Assembly: GCF_004193775.1 (NCBI RefSeq)
Contig: NC_041021.1
Span: forward strand, 1,312,001-1,376,000
Reading direction: 5' to 3'
DNA: 64,000 nucleotides
From: Glycine soja
Taxonomy: Eukaryota > Streptophyta > Magnoliopsida > Fabales > Fabaceae
Part shown: positions 37,603 through 48,596 of the stretch, piece by piece
Position numbering within the stretch: the stretch's first letter is position 1
Layout of the letters: each line of letters begins with the position of its first letter
The notes under the pieces: model-generated
Database searches by the model: none
What the model saw: the letters and a program-made list of their open reading frames with translations, nothing else
Told to the model about the DNA's origin: nothing
Translations under genes and position numbers: made by a program

Positions 37603-39860
37603 ATGGCATCTTCATCATCATCTTCATCACATATTAACATTAAATCTGGCCCCATCGATACTGATGTATTATGGATGCAACCTAAGCATGTTTCAGAACA
37701 TGTTTGGAATGGGGAAGAAGAAAGGAAATTACATATTAGACGAGCTGTCCCCACGTATCAAGGGGAAGAACAAATTCCAGAACAAATTTTTCCTTTTCTT
37801 CAACAATCTGGTTTCGGGTGGATTATGAAGATGGGTTTCTTAAAAATAAATGTCTCACTAATTAGTGCTCTGATAGAAAGATGGAGGCCGGAAACACATA
37901 CGTTTCACATGAGATGCGGAGAGTGTACTATCACTCTACAAGACGTCTCTGTGTTGTTAGGTATAAGTGTGGATGGTTTACCATTAATCGGCCCAACAAA
38001 TCTTGATTGGGCTGATTTATGTGAGGAATTATTGGGAGTCAGACCACAAGAAGGTGAAATTAAAGGTAGTGTAGTTAAATTAAGTTGGCTGGCTCACCAT
38101 TTTGATCAAATTAATAATGACGACGACGAAGAAGAAGTACGAAGGTTTGCCCATGCATGGATACTGAGATTTATTGGAGGTGTCTTGTTCGTTGACAAAA
38201 CCAGTAACAGAGTTTCGGTAAGGTACCTTCAATTTTTACGTGACTTTGAACAATGTGGCAGATATGCATGGGGAGCTGCCGTACTTAGTTTTCTATACAG
38301 AGAGATGTGCAGTGCCACTGATTATAAAACTAAATCAATCGGAGGTATGTGCATCTTACTACAATTGTGGGCATGGGAACGATGTCCCACGTTGGCTCCA
38401 AAGAGGACTCCTTCCCACATAGAAAATACACCACTAGGGCACAGGTCAGTCATTTTTAACAGCGTCTTTCATTTTAATAGAATAAATGGTTTTAGGGTAT
38501 ATTAAATTTTATTCTTTGTAGGTGGCTGCGACGTGGAAACCAACATATCGGCAATGATGATGTGAAAGTTTTTCGTCGCAAGTTCGATATTATGAAACGT
38601 CATGAGGTAAGAACCATGCTATTGTATTTGTAAAATAAAAAATTATATGTCTTATTTTACTACAATGTTCACAACTATGTTGTTATATGCAGTTTGTGTG
38701 GGAGCCTTACCCATCAACCGTTATGTCATTCTTGCCTCCCGTTTGTTTAGTCGGAAGTCTCGCCTGGTACGCGGTGGTGCCACTAATTTGTTTCCAAGTT
38801 ATTGAGTGGCACCAACCGGACAGAGTCTTGAGACAATTTGGGATGCAGCAACCAGTTCCAGAGTCTCCTTCACAACCCCTAAACATTCATGGCATAACAT
38901 TAAAGGGGAAACATGACGAAAATTGGGGACAATTGTTCGCCCCAATGATTCAGCAGTGGAATAATCGCCATGCATTTAGGGTCGACGCTTATCCCCGACA
39001 AGAAGGCCTATTGAGTTTTAACTCGGACTACATGGTCTGGTATAGGCGAAAGACAAAGATGTTTGTTGACCCAGAAAATGCAAAGACGGCTACATTGGTA
39101 TTTTTTAATTTTTTTTCAAATTTTAACTTGAACTTTTATTTAGTGATGGCCATTAATTTTGTTACCGTTACAAATGCAGGGTGAAGTTGCGGAGGCATTA
39201 CAATACATGGTGTCTCCTCAAGGGAGGAAAACATGCACATTTGATGATCTCGTGCCTTATGTGGAAAAAATTACAATTTTATCCGAAGAGCAAGAGAGAG
39301 TCACTGAGCCAGTGTCACATGGTCCCGCATCAGAGCGTCAATTTCCCGCACAACAGTTTCACATGCTTCAGTCAAGTATTGAAACTCAGGGGATAGCCAG
39401 AAGAAGGGACACTGTTGAAGCGGAAGAATATTCCCAACAAATGGCGGAGCGTGGCCATGGAATGTATTACACGCCACAAACATTTGCTGAGTATCCGACA
39501 CAGATGTATCAGTATCCTTTTCAGGGTCATGACACTGATACTTCTGCAACCCAGCAATCGTTCGGTGGTTTTGCGGAAACACAAGCTCAATTTTCATGGC
39601 CCACAATGACCCCTTCACAACAATATCATGGGCCAATTCCAACACCTAATGCCCCGTTAGGAACACAATGGAATGTACCGGGACAAATACCTAATACAGG
39701 TGACTTATTCGGTGTTGATTTGCGTAACGCATTTTCTGCGGAGGCTGACGAAGAAGAAGCGGGGAGGCATCGGGGCAGAAGAAATCCTGATCGCCAAGCA
39801 CGAAGATGGGATCGACCATGTGGCACATCCTCACGGCATCACGGACACCAAAATGAATGA
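37603..39860 (+). CDS. Plant mobile domain (PMD) protein, MAIN-like, carried by the MULE
   Basis: Four coding exons (37603-38444, 38522-38606, 38693-39097, 39180-39860) join in frame to 670 residues without stops. After a serine run (residues 3-9) and an N-terminal segment, the PMD core covers roughly residues 45-400, with TLQDVSVLLGISVDGLPL and the diagnostic LQLWAWERCP at 253-262. The C-terminal 200 residues are rich in Gln, Pro and Thr and end in a basic RHRGRR-type tail. PMD proteins occur as host nuclear factors (Arabidopsis MAIN and MAIL1, which work with PP7-like phosphatase in gene and transposon silencing) and in transposons. Its role in the element is unknown; it occupies the mudrB position. 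Databases often label such proteins 'PP7 long form homolog', but I see no phosphatase motifs. Confidence 0.93.
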
Positions 39861-40039
39861 TTTGCATGTCTCCGTTGATTAAGACTTTGTTGTATATTTG
39901 TAATTTGACATTCATGGCGTAATGTATGATATTCAGTTTATTAAGGCTTACTTATGGATAGAATTTATGTCGCGTATGAAACTATAATAATCAATGAACC
40001 CTAAAGCAAATAACAAAGGTAGCCAAAGGGAAAAAACTA

Positions 40040-41690
40040 ATGTTTCTAAGTAACGATGAACTTCAATGTGAACTAAACCCTAACCCATAAAACATAAAAA
40101 GTATCACATAACCCTTAAAGATGAAACACTAACCCTAACCTATAAAATATAAGCACTTAGCCCTTAACTGTACCGAAATAAACCCTAATCCTAAAATAAA
40201 AACCTAACCCTAACCCCTAAAAATTAGCCCTAACCCAAAAATGTTCAGCACTAAACCCTAACCCAAAAATAAAAAACCTAACCCTAACCCCCTAAACATT
40301 AGTCATAACCCTAAAATGTTCATAACTAAACCCTAACACTAAAATAACAAACCTAACCCTAACCCCCTAAACATTAGTCATAACCCTAAAATGTTCATAA
40401 CTAAACCCTAACACTAAAATACCAAACCTAACCATAACCCCCTAAACATTAGTCATAACCCAAAAAAGTTCATAACTAAACCCTAACCCAAAAATAAAAA
40501 ACCTAACCCTAACCCCATAAACATTAGTCATAACCCAAAAATGTTCATAACTAACCCCTAACACTAAAATAACAAACCTAACCCTAACCCCCTAAACATT
40601 AGTCATAACCCTAAAATGTTCATAACTAACCCCTAGCCCTAAAATAAAAAACCTAACCCTAACCCCATAAACATTAGTCATGACCCTAAAATGTTCACAA
40701 CTAAACCCTAGCCCTAAAATAAAAAACCTAAACCTAACCCCTAAAAATTAGTCCTAGCTCCAAAATTTTCATAACTAAACCCTACCCCTAAAATAAAAAA
40801 ACTAAGCCTAACCCTAAAAAATAAGAACTAAACCCTTACCCTTAAAAAAAAGTAATTTTATTTCAACTTCTAAATGTAATTGTATTTCCCTAAAAAATAA
40901 GAACTAAACCCTTACCCTTAAAAAAAAGAAATTTTATTTCAACTTCTAAATGTAATTGTATTTCCCTAAAAAATAAGAACTAAACCCTTACCCTTAAAAA
41001 AAAGAAATTTTATTTCAACTTCTAAATGTAATTGTATTTCCCTAAAAAACAAGAACTAAACCCTAACCCTTCAAATAAAAAACATAACCCTAAAATGTTC
41101 AGAACTAAACCCTAACCCTAACCACTAAAAATTAGTCCTAACTCTAAGATTTTCACAACTAAACCCTAACCCTAAAATAAAAAACTAAACCCTAACCGTT
41201 ATACATGAGTTAGCCCTAACCACTAAAATAAATAAAAAAGTAACCCTAAAACCTAACATAAAAAGAACTTAACATGAACCCCTAAACAATAAGCACTAAA
41301 CCCTAAAATAAAAAATAAGAACTAAACCCTTACCCCTAAAATATAAGAACTAAACCCTAACGCTTAAACAAAAAAACTAACCCTATCCATAAAATATTAG
41401 AACTAAACCCTAACCCCTAACAAATAAGAAGTAACCCCTGACCCCTAAAAAATTAAGAAGTAACCCTAACCCTTCAAATTCAAAAACATAACCCTAGACC
41501 TAAACTAAAAAAAATTAGCCCTAACCCATAACATATAAGAAGTAACCCCTAACCCCTAAAAATAAATAAGAACTAACCCTAACCCTTCAATTTTAAAAAA
41601 CTTAGCCGTAATCCCATAGTTCTAAACACTAAAACCTAAGGCTTAGACCCTAAACACTAAACCAAAATACTTAGACACTAAACCATAATG
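40040..41690. repeat. Degenerate telomere-like CCCTAA repeat array with 75- and 76-bp higher-order units
   Basis: About 1.6 kb is built from variants of CCCTAA and AACCCTAAC. From about 40240 to 40800 it forms roughly seven copies of a 75-bp unit (CCCTAAAATGTTCATAACTA ... CATTAGTCATAAC). From about 40818 to 41050 a different 76-bp unit (CCCTAAAAAATAAGAACTAA ... ATGTAATTGTATTT) occurs three times. The array lies between the convergent 3' ends of the two MULE genes, is far from perfect telomere sequence, and has no open frame. Confidence 0.9.
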
Positions 41691-41957
41691 ACTAAGTCCA
41701 TAGTTTGTCATTGTAGATAGTTAAAAAAACTAAGGTAGACAAAATACTTACACACTAACGTTTCTAACTAACGATCAGCACCAATGTCACTCAACCTCGA
41801 TTGATCCACTCCATTTATTTCAACTTCTAAATGTAATTTTATTTCATTAGAAGCACACATTCAACAAAAAGTAACTGACGATTTCATTGAAGACCAACAA
41901 GTAAATACATTGAACAAAACCTAAAGCAATACAAGATCGTCATGTAACATACATAAA

Positions 41958-44755
41958 TCAATTAAATGAATTACTCCCACGGTCAGATTGCATTGGACAT
42001 CGACGCCTATTGTGCCCTTCAGCTCCACATCTACTACATTTTTGTCGGTGGTCAGATGGTTCGACCCAATCCATCTCATTCCTTATCCTTGTTGATTTTG
42101 GCCGACCTTTCGCACGAATTGTAGTTGGGTCAGGGATTAGTGTCCATGCCTCATCAGAAGGAGGAATTGCCGCTTCATTCCCAAGAGGCCACCACTGTGC
42201 GGAGTATGCTTTTAAGATGTGTTCATTGGTGTAAACAACATCTATATATTGGTAGTAGTTCATGCTCACGTAACCACAAGCTGCAATAATGTGTGAACAT
42301 GGATAGTGAAGCGCAGAATACCTTCCGCATTGACAATAATGGCCATTCAAGTTAACTGCCCATTTTTGTCCGCCACGTTGCGTGATAGGATTGAAGGTCT
42401 CCTCTACTTCAAACCTTGTCGAGTGGATATCGTACACACGAACGATGTGCGAACAAGCTTGTTCTTGATTTTTCCTAAGTTCTGTAACAAGCTTAGAACA
42501 ATAAACTTGGCCTTCTCTTAATTGTCTTTGGGCTTGGCGACCACGATCAACAAAGTACTTTCGGCACCTACTATATGTTGACTTGACCAATGCTGTTATT
42601 GGAATGCTGCGACAATCTTTCAACACCTTATTGACACATTCTGATAGGTTGGTTGTCATGTGACCATATCGTCGTCCAGATGTATCGTAAGCCATGCTCC
42701 ATTTTTCCTTTGAAATGTGATCAATCCATCTTGCTATGGCTGGACTCAGTTGACGAAATTTTTCTAAGTTTTGATCAAACACATGCTTGCAAGGAGTGTA
42801 CGCTGCATCAAATTTGTTATCATCAAAAGTTGTACGTAGACATCAAACTCAAATTAAATTAATGTATAAAATCAACCTTACCCAATTTCTTGAACATCTC
42901 TTTTTGTTTCGCGTTGTTGAATTTGCGATTGAAATTGCTGGCTATGTGTCGGACGCAGTACACATGATAACCGTGGGGAGGTTGCCAACCAAGATGTTCG
43001 TTAGCGACAACAGATTTTATACTCGCGTGACGATCAGATATTAGACAAATTCCATTCTTATCTGTGACGTGTTCACGCAAGTGGGCCAAAAACCATGACC
43101 ATGCTGTTAGCGTCTCGCCTTCGACCACGGCGAATGCTAGAGGAAGAACACCACCATTTCCATCTTGCGATGTGGCCATTAACAGGGTCCCACGGTATTT
43201 GCCGTATAAATGTGTGCCGTCAACTTGTATGATTGGCTTACAGTACTTAAAAGCCTCTTTGCATTGACCAAATGTCCAAAATACTCGATGAAACTGACGA
43301 TGTTCGCGACTTACCCTATTACCAACAATAAAATCGTCATGTAGTATTTGAAAGTAAGAGCCAGGAGAATGATTTTGCATGTGTGTTAGCCATGACGAGA
43401 GTTTCGCATACGACTCTTCCCAATCACCATATTCAATTGCAATCGCCTTTTGTTTGGCCATCCATGCTTTTCTGTATGAAACCTTATAGGAAAATTCACT
43501 ATTTATCCTTTCTTGAATCAAAGAAATTTTTATTGATGGATCTTCTCTGATCATGCCTGTAATTCAAATACTAAAATAAAATTACAAATTAAAATAACAA
43601 ATAACACAAAAGTAGGATAATATGAACATAAAAAAACGTACCTACTACGCAAGTCGCAATTAAATTTGAATCAAGCTTCTCATGGTCTTGTGTCATAGTC
43701 ATATTTAGACATGTGTGCGGTCCACCCCATTGTGTCACTTTCCATGCATCAGTTTTTTTGGATAAAATTGCCCTCATATAAAAAGGGCAAGGAGACTCTT
43801 CGGTGTTGTTGGGACAACAAACGATATATTTGTGTGATTTCGTTTCAACAACCTTAAAAGTTTGATGCACCTTCATCACATATTGTTTCAGTGCATTTTT
43901 TACCGCATCTTTACTGTCAAAATCCATGTCAACATACAATTCTTGTCCAACATTAAAAGTCGTTGGCATGTCCAGACCACAAATGTCCTCCTCGTCCGGA
44001 TGACTCCAATTGATATTATTATAATGCATAGCATCATTCCAAAATGGATTTTGAATTTGTGGTACACCTAATAATTTTTTAAAAAAATCATGTCAACAAA
44101 CTACTCCTATTTAGTTACCATTAAATACAATTCTCATAAAAAGATAGATGTATTCAACTAATTTTGTATTTCACAAACATTTACCTTCGGTTGGGTGAAC
44201 AATTGAAACTGGTTCAACGATGTCAGTGACTTCATCGTCTGTATCAGATATTCCATCATCACTATCATCTTCATTGAAAGACTCTTCAACGTATGAGTTA
44301 GATGCAAGGTAATCGTCATCATCATCATCTTCATCATCATGTAAATTACTTATATTTCTTGGCAGTTCCGATTCATGATGAGATACATTACGTCCACATG
44401 ACGTAACAGAATTTGCAGCTTGAAACATCGAACCACCAGCAACATCCTTTTCTACGTACAATTCTAGAACTGACATTTGTTGTTGTTGTTGAAAACTTTC
44501 GATCATAGTTTCAACATCTTCGTCATCACAAATTTGCAATGCAACATATTTTCCTGAAACTAAAAATCTACAACTTATAGTAGAAATAATTTCATTATTT
44601 TCTAACTTTACCTTATCTCCAATTTTTTTTTTCAAAGCATTGAAACTAATTCCGCGTTTAATCTGAATGGCCTTTTTACTGCCTTCAAATATTGCACCAT
44701 CATTGTCTTCATATACTCTTCCATTGAAATACAACACTGTAATAATTGAATTCAT
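41958..44755 (-). CDS. MuDRA-type MULE transposase, intact, 838 aa
   Basis: Exons 44755-44185, 44067-43642, 43556-42882 and 42802-41958 join through GT-AG introns of 117, 85 and 79 bp into 838 residues. The order is: a PB1-like N-terminus (about 1-90); an acidic run (Asp-rich, about 140-180); a MuDR zinc-binding DNA-binding region (about 220-310, with C274/C275, C284, H308, C310 of the WRKY-GCM1 type); a MULE transposase core with VDGTHLYG (D445) and ISDRH (D507), and a probable third acid E612 in TTNLSECVN; a SWIM finger CxCx9CxH (C714, C716, C726, H728); and a CCHC knuckle (C813, C816, H821, C826). It should cut and join at the TIRs in the nucleus. No residue expected for catalysis is missing. 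Assignment of E612 is inferred from family alignment memory. Confidence 0.95.
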
Positions 44756-44762
44756 GATATAC

Positions 44763-45949
44763 CTACATCATCAAAATTAATAATAATTAATCATAACAAT
44801 AGGAGTTTTAAAATAAATAATTACTCATACTAATTTTATAATAAAAATTCTAATTAAAAAAATTAATTCACTTAAACTTTGCCTTCAAATATTAGTCTAA
44901 CAAATAAAATCATTACTTCAATTAAATATCAAATATTTATTTGCTTCCTCTATTAAACTTAAACTTCACATTCATACTTTATTCTAAAAAAAAGTACTCT
45001 AATTAAATAATTTATGAAAAATTCCTACTTCAAAAAAATTCCAGACAAACACAAAATGGAAGGGTTATAAATGAAAGGATTACACTTAAAAAAATTTCAG
45101 ACGGAACATGGCCAACACGCCTAGGCGCCCCCATATTTGTATCTTCCAAGTCGTTTTTCAGTACTAATTAACGAGAACAACTTACTTAACTCAAATGACA
45201 TATATTCGGTAATGAAGGATATATCATATATATATACATATGACAAAATTAGTAGGAAAGTATATTATCTATATATAGGAATGGAGGACACAGACAAATA
45301 AGGCATAATTTTTCCTCCATCTCTAGTTAATAGTCTCAATGGTTAATTAATTAAATTACATGCGCGTATATGTAAGGCAAAAAATACTCGGTGAACAACT
45401 AATTTGAAACTTAGTGAGACAAGGAGATAAAAGAAATATATACAATCCAACTAAACTTCTTTTATGATTACTAAAAATCAATAAATTACTAATAAATATA
45501 GTAACAAAAAATTGTTATTCCCATGTTAGTAAATTTAAATGACGGGACTTTTAAAATTGGTAATATTTTTCTTATTGTTTTTATAATTAAAATTAAAATT
45601 TCTTTTTGTTAACTTATACTAAATTTTATTACAAGTAAAATAAAACTTCGTACTCAGAACAAACAACAAAATACTTAAGAAATAACATGTAATTATTTTT
45701 TGTCTTAAATTAAATTATGTCAAATAATAATTCAGACGCAAAAACCATTAACAAAAAGGCTTACAAATAATTACTACTAATATTTTTAATATTTAAAATG
45801 TAATTTACAAAATTAATACACTTAAAGTTGAGCTTCAAATTTCATTCTAACCATAATATTTGTTACTTCAAAATAAAAAATTTGTACATCATAAATAAAC
45901 AAAATGAAAGAAAACTTTAATTAAATAAATATAAAACATCCTTACTTAC
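44763..45949 (-). other. Probable leader (5' UTR) intron of the transposase gene
   Basis: On the minus strand a strong donor (CTATA/GTAAGTAAGG, 45950/45949) and an acceptor (GATGATGTAG, ending at 44763) bracket 1187 bp of AT-rich non-coding DNA, seven bases upstream of the start codon. This mirrors the leader intron of the PMD gene. Confidence 0.5.
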
Positions 45950-46806
45950 TATAGAATCAAACTTCAAAACTCTTTCTTCCTCTTTCACAATACTCTGGTC
46001 TCAAATTTATGCAAGTGTGCAGAGTGTGATTGAAATTTGCTCTATTTAAAAAAATTTTTTAGCAAAGAGCTACGTACGCAAATTTATACACCATTATTAA
46101 AGTAACTCTGTATAGAAGTCACCTCCTACATGCCTAGCTCTTTAAGCTGCCATACATGCATGTGATTTCTGATTTCCCTATCCAATACAGTGCCCTATTC
46201 TCCTCCCTAGCCTGCATAAAAAAAATTCCAATGCATGTGAACCGTAGCTGCATCAGGCTTGAGTCTCGTCATTCAGGATCACTCTCCAAGCTTCAGTCCC
46301 ATCAAACCTATCACGTGGAGTGGTTTAAAATTATTATTATTATATACAAAACTGTATGGTTGATTTATGGGAAAAAAGTGTAAGAAAAGAAAAATAAGGA
46401 AGGAAAAGGAATAGAAAATATATAAATGATATTTTTTTTTCAAATTGTATGATAAAAAAGAAATAAAAGATAACAAAATTAATAAAAATTGTGTTTAAAA
46501 TTATAAAAAAATTTAAAACAAAAAAGATAAAAAAAAATTAGAAAAAATTTGTGCCTTGAACCCTAGCTTCAGTGCCATGTGCATGAGAATAATTTGTAAT
46601 TAAATCACATGCATGACTCGGAAATCGGAAATTATATGCGTTGCTTAAACACACAAATGAGATAAGGTTTTAAAAATTTAAAACGCACCAGATGGATATA
46701 AGCGGCTGAAATCTTCCATGACCTTGATGAATATTCTATTGTGAGAGACAAAAATCAGAAGATGATGTCTGATGATATAGTATAAGCTGTTATAACTCAC
46801 AATATG
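45950..46806. other. TIR-proximal promoter and leader region of the transposase gene
   Basis: On the minus strand TTTAAATAGA (46041-46052) is a candidate TATA element about 95 bp upstream of the leader donor. The rest is AT-rich without convincing genes. Confidence 0.4.
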
Positions 46807-47164
46807 CTGAAGGTGTCCCGCAGGCAGTACTGGCGGCACCTATTGTGAAGGTGTCCCGCAGGCAGTACTGGCGACACCACCTTCTCTCACCTGTGCCGCA
46901 AACATCATTGGCGGCACCCACTCTCTCACCTGTCCCGCAGATGCCATCAGCGGCACACCCTCACCCCTCTCTCCTACTCAGCACATGTCCCGCAAGTGGG
47001 ACTAGCGGTACCCTCCTTACCGCCATTGGCACTGGCGGTTCAAGCTTCCCGCCAGTGTTAATGGCGGCACCCACGTCGGAAAGAAACCCTGCATGTTATT
47101 TGTTTAGAAACGAACCCCCTTTGGTAAATTGTTTGTAAAACAAGCCCTGTACGATAAATTTGCC
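46807..47164 (-). repeat. Right terminal inverted repeat of the MULE, with inner duplication
   Basis: Positions 46847-47164 invert the left TIR with three mismatches. A second copy of the innermost 34 bp lies directly inside (46807-46840), so this TIR has seven dyads: 46817, 46855, 46895, 46934, 46989, 47019 and 47048. Confidence 0.95.
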
Positions 47165-47305
47165 GCCAATAACATCAAACCCTTAACAATGTTATTGTCA
47201 CGTTACATGTCACGCATACACCAACTTAATGTTGTTACATCAAACTGATGGAAGGCACCTAATTGGAGTGTTTTAAAATTTTGAGAACAAATTGATAATT
47301 AAACA

Positions 47306-47481
47306 AAAAAAAATTTGTAAAATAAATTGAAAACAAATAAACATTCAATAATAATTTAAAAGAAATAAAGTGTCTCTTATTTCACCTCTAAATTAAATTC
47401 CAACTTTTCCTTCACAATTATGTCTTTCTAATGAATGTTATTTTATTTCCTTTTCAAAACTCTATTTTCTTTTTATAACGT

Positions 47482-47539
<58 letters not shown>

Positions 47540-48380
47540 TGCATCTTTAATATACAATGGATTTATGAAAAATGAAATAATTAACAATAAAAATAAATCA
47601 AATTATTCCAAAATAACTTAAAATTTTACATGAAGAATCCTACCTCACATAAGCTAGTTAGGTCCTCGTTCTTATCATTACATCACAAATACCATGACAT
47701 CTCATCACACCACAAAGTATTATAGATCATATATCATACTCATTAGGATTCTTACAGCAAATTATCACATTTTCTCCTATGCAACTATGACTTCGGTATA
47801 GTGTAAGCATAATATCTAGAATTATAATAATCTTATTAAGTTTTTCTTTATCTTTTGAAAATTAAGACAATTATCTATTACTTTTATGTTGAACTTAAAA
47901 TCTAGTTTAGTTGTATATTATGAGTAAAATTAGGAAAGACACCAAAATTATTTTCTAATCCTAACAAGTCAACCTTTACTCACTAAACTTGCCACAATTA
48001 CGCCAAAATTATTTTCTCTTTTGTAGTTGTCCATTAATATTTTGAGCACGGATTTGAGGGTTTGGATCTCTTTCCGAAATGGGGTGAGAAAGGTGATGAT
48101 GGTTGGAAGAGACGACAATATTTTTGTGAATTATAATATTTAAAATAAAATAAAAATAGTAATATTTTTAGCTGTTATTATTTAAAATTAATTATTTTAA
48201 AAATTAAAAGTTAACCGAACATTACTTTATTAATAGACAATTAAAAAATATCAAAAGAGACTTTTTGAAAATATAAAAGATTAAAATAAGACTTCTAAAA
48301 CTTAATATAAAAAAGAAAACATAAATGATGAAAAGTAATATTTAGTCAATATTTAATATAATATAAAATCTAACTCAAAT
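47306..48380. other. AT-rich intergenic DNA, no gene seen
   Basis: Contains the (TA)n microsatellite at 47488-47536 and otherwise anonymous AT-rich sequence. Confidence 0.55.
47488..47536. repeat. (TA)n microsatellite
   Basis: Uninterrupted TA run of about 48 bp. Confidence 0.95.
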
Positions 48381-48596
48381 CCAATGCGGACTTGATTTTT
48401 TTTTTCAGCAAATAATTTTTTTATTTAATAGTAAAGAAGAGGACACAGGTACTAGGATACCCACTCTTCCATGTTTCTTACTGCATAAAACTATGTCACT
48501 AATTCCCTAATTGCTACCACAAAATATATATATCGATCTGTCTCCATAGCTCACAATCACTTCTGCATAGCCTACCACCCCAATGTGGACTTAATT
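48381..48596 (-). mobile_element. 5'-truncated LINE-like insert with 17-bp target duplication
   Basis: The insert 48398-48579 (182 bp) lies between CCAATGCGGACTTGATT (48381-48397) and CCAATGTGGACTTAATT (48580-48596), which differ at two positions. On the minus strand it ends in an A-run preceded by AATAAAAAAATTATTTGCTG, like the 3' end of plant LINEs. The remaining 150 bp is presumably the last codons and 3' UTR of the source element. Truncation and the duplication support target-primed reverse transcription. Confidence 0.8.

Larger units (their letters stand above)
35390..47164 (+). mobile_element. Complete Mutator-like element (MULE), 11,775 bp, two intact genes
   Basis: Inverted termini start GGCAAATTTA and end TAAATTTGCC. 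The flanking direct repeat GCCAATAAC is perfect and 9 bp long (35381-35389 and 47165-47173), the hallmark of Mutator insertion. The TIRs are about 320 bp and, by my reading, differ at three positions, all transitions. Inside, a PMD gene (plus) and a MuDRA-type transposase gene (minus) converge on a telomere-like repeat. Both have GT-AG introns that join into uninterrupted frames, and both appear to start transcription next to a TIR through a leader intron. The architecture parallels maize MuDR. Near-identical TIRs and intact genes imply a recent, possibly autonomous copy. Confidence 0.95.
34641..47305. mobile_element. Older inverted-repeat element that hosts the MULE insertion
   Basis: Just outside the MULE, the left flank carries TTAATTATCAATTTG (34648), AAATTTTAAAATGCTCCAATTAGGT and CCTTCCAACCAGTTGATG. 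The right flank carries their inverted counterparts: CACCTAATTGGAGTGTTTTAAAATTTTGAG (about 47258-47286) and CAAATTGATAATTAA. The two flanks are therefore arms of one older element, and the MULE sits between them. Its interior (34900-35380) has no recognisable gene. The limits are approximate and the superfamily is unassigned, possibly Mutator-like. Confidence 0.6.

Noticed and set aside
37603..39860. Serine/threonine phosphatase 7 gene
   Set aside because: Database names link PMD proteins to 'PP7 long form', but no metallophosphatase motifs (GDxHG, GDxVDRG, GNHE) are present.
40040..41690. True interstitial telomere or chromosome-end scar
   Set aside because: The repeats are degenerate and organised in 75/76-bp units, and they lie symmetrically inside a transposon bounded by a clean target duplication. 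An element-internal satellite is the better explanation.
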